A stretch of 6,153 bases of DNA. It comes from an uncultured Eubacteriales bacterium (GTDB taxonomy: Bacteria; Bacillota_A; Clostridia; Christensenellales; Aristaeellaceae). The stretch lies in assembly GCA_902775835.1 (NCBI GenBank), contig CACYNZ010000224.1, forward strand, positions 1 through 6,153, in the 5' to 3' direction. Below are positions 5,354 through 6,153 of the stretch, in pieces. The first letter of the stretch is position 1, and every line of letters starts with the position of its first letter. A program made the translations under genes and the position numbers. Below the pieces are notes generated by a model. It had not been told where the DNA came from, searched no databases, and was given only the letters and a program-made list of their open reading frames with translations.

Positions 5354-6153
5354 ATGAAAAAAGCATGGATCCTGGTCTTTGCCCTTATCCTAACATTCTT
5401 TGCCGTGCACTCCAGCGCAGACGGAGTGATGGCAGCGCTGAACCAGAAGATTGCCACGCGAACCGGTCCATCCACCCGCTACGATGAGCCGGGAACCTTT
5501 TTCTCTTCGGCCTGGAAGACCACCCAGGTCCGGGTCCTTTCCAAGGTTCTGACCGGCAGCACCTGGTGGGTGCAGATTGAGTTTCAGAATCAGAACAGGC
5601 TGTACCGGGCGTACACCGGTCTGAAGCGTGTCAACGTCAATCCTGCCGGGATCAGGGAAGAAACCCTGCTCGGTTACGGAACCATGAATGCTGCCGGAGA
5701 CGTCACAGCACTGTTCGGCCCCGGAGAAAACTATGCCCGGATGGACCACGACATTCCCTGGAGCGTGGATGTCACTGTCTGGGGTGCTGAGAATGGGTAT
5801 CTGCTGGTGGACTTTTTCGATGAATACCTGTCCATCCAGCGACGTGCCTGGGTGTATTCGGATCTTGTGGATGTCGTCTGGAAAAACGGAATTCCTCCGG
5901 CCGGCAGCATTCCAGCCCAGACTGCCGGCATTCAGCCCGGCAAGACCTATTATGCTTCAGGTGAACATAATCTGGAAGTCACGATCCTGCAGTATGCGGA
6001 AAAAGGCGGTTACAGCATCCTCAGCCTGTCCATTGACGGAATAACCGCCTATCCCGCACTGGCTGTGGAGATGGAGAAAACCGATTCCGGCACATTTTCC
6101 ACCGGCAGCGGCGGGGGCGAAGTATGGTTCGACGCGGACCAGCTGATCATGGA
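5354..6153 (+). CDS. Secreted protein with tandem SH3-like segments (3' end outside window)
   Basis: The frame runs open from ATG 5354 through the window end, giving 266 residues with no stop. Residues 1-22 are a signal peptide (MKKAW, a Leu/Phe/Ile core, and SSA before Asp23). Residues 28-95 resemble bacterial SH3-like domains: NQKIATRTGPSTRYDEPGTF followed by QVRVLSK and STWWVQIEF. A second, more diverged copy covers about 108-175 (TALFGPGENY, then VDVTVWGAENGYLLVDFF and WVYSDLVDVV). Residues 194-266 are a beta-rich region with a GSGGGEVWF turn that I cannot assign. Such SH3 segments usually bind peptidoglycan or other surface ligands; no enzyme domain is visible in the part present. The gene diverges from the LRR operon and has its own promoter at 5112-5140. 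Family confidence is good; role and full length are unknown. Confidence 0.87.
   Translation, partial: MKKAWILVFALILTFFAVHSSADGVMAALNQKIATRTGPSTRYDEPGTFFSSAWKTTQVRVLSKVLTGSTWWVQIEFQNQNRLYRAYTGLKRVNVNPAGIREETLLGYGTMNAAGDVTALFGPGENYARMDHDIPWSVDVTVWGAENGYLLVDFFDEYLSIQRRAWVYSDLVDVVWKNGIPPAGSIPAQTAGIQPGKTYYASGEHNLEVTILQYAEKGGYSILSLSIDGITAYPALAVEMEKTDSGTFSTGSGGGEVWFDADQLIM

Overview
The window looks like a GC-rich chromosome segment from a Gram-positive, probably gut-associated Clostridia-type bacterium. This is inferred from strong purine-rich ribosome binding sites, sigma-A-type promoters, TGA as the stop of all three complete reading frames, and the protein families present: clostripain-like C11 peptidase, NAGPA-type phosphodiester glycosidase, internalin-like leucine-rich repeats and a bacterial SH3-like protein. 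No marker gene is present, so the taxonomy stays approximate. No mobile element, CRISPR array, tRNA or rRNA was seen.

Layout. 1-2883 (+) is the body of a large membrane-anchored clostripain-like protease. Its low-complexity N-terminal tail reads in frame back to base 25 and probably beyond, but an in-frame TAA at 22-24 interrupts it; the first available start after that is TTG 232. A 17-bp perfect hairpin with A and T tracts (2894-2932) then serves as a shared terminator for the convergent genes. 2939-3829 (-) and 3855-4748 (-) form a two-gene operon read from right to left: a secreted LRR protein first, then a secreted phosphodiester glycosidase-domain protein 25 nt behind it. 4749-5353 is a 605-bp divergent intergenic region with no credible gene. 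It holds two good sigma-A-like promoters, TTGACG-17-TAGAAT on the minus strand and TGGACA-17-TAGAAT with an extended -10 on the plus strand. Each would give a leader of roughly 190-210 nt. 5354 to the window end (+) is the 5' part of a secreted protein with two SH3-like segments and a third, unassigned beta-rich region.

How the genes may work together. All four proteins carry a signal peptide or signal anchor, so the whole window encodes extracytoplasmic or surface functions: proteolysis, a possible glycan or phosphodiester hydrolase, a protein-interaction LRR and a likely wall- or ligand-binding SH3 protein. A shared role in envelope maintenance or host interaction is an inference from location and family only. 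I did not find convincing evidence of a wholly new system. The most notable items are the interrupted N-terminus of the protease, the unassigned C-terminal domains, and the long-leader divergent promoter region.
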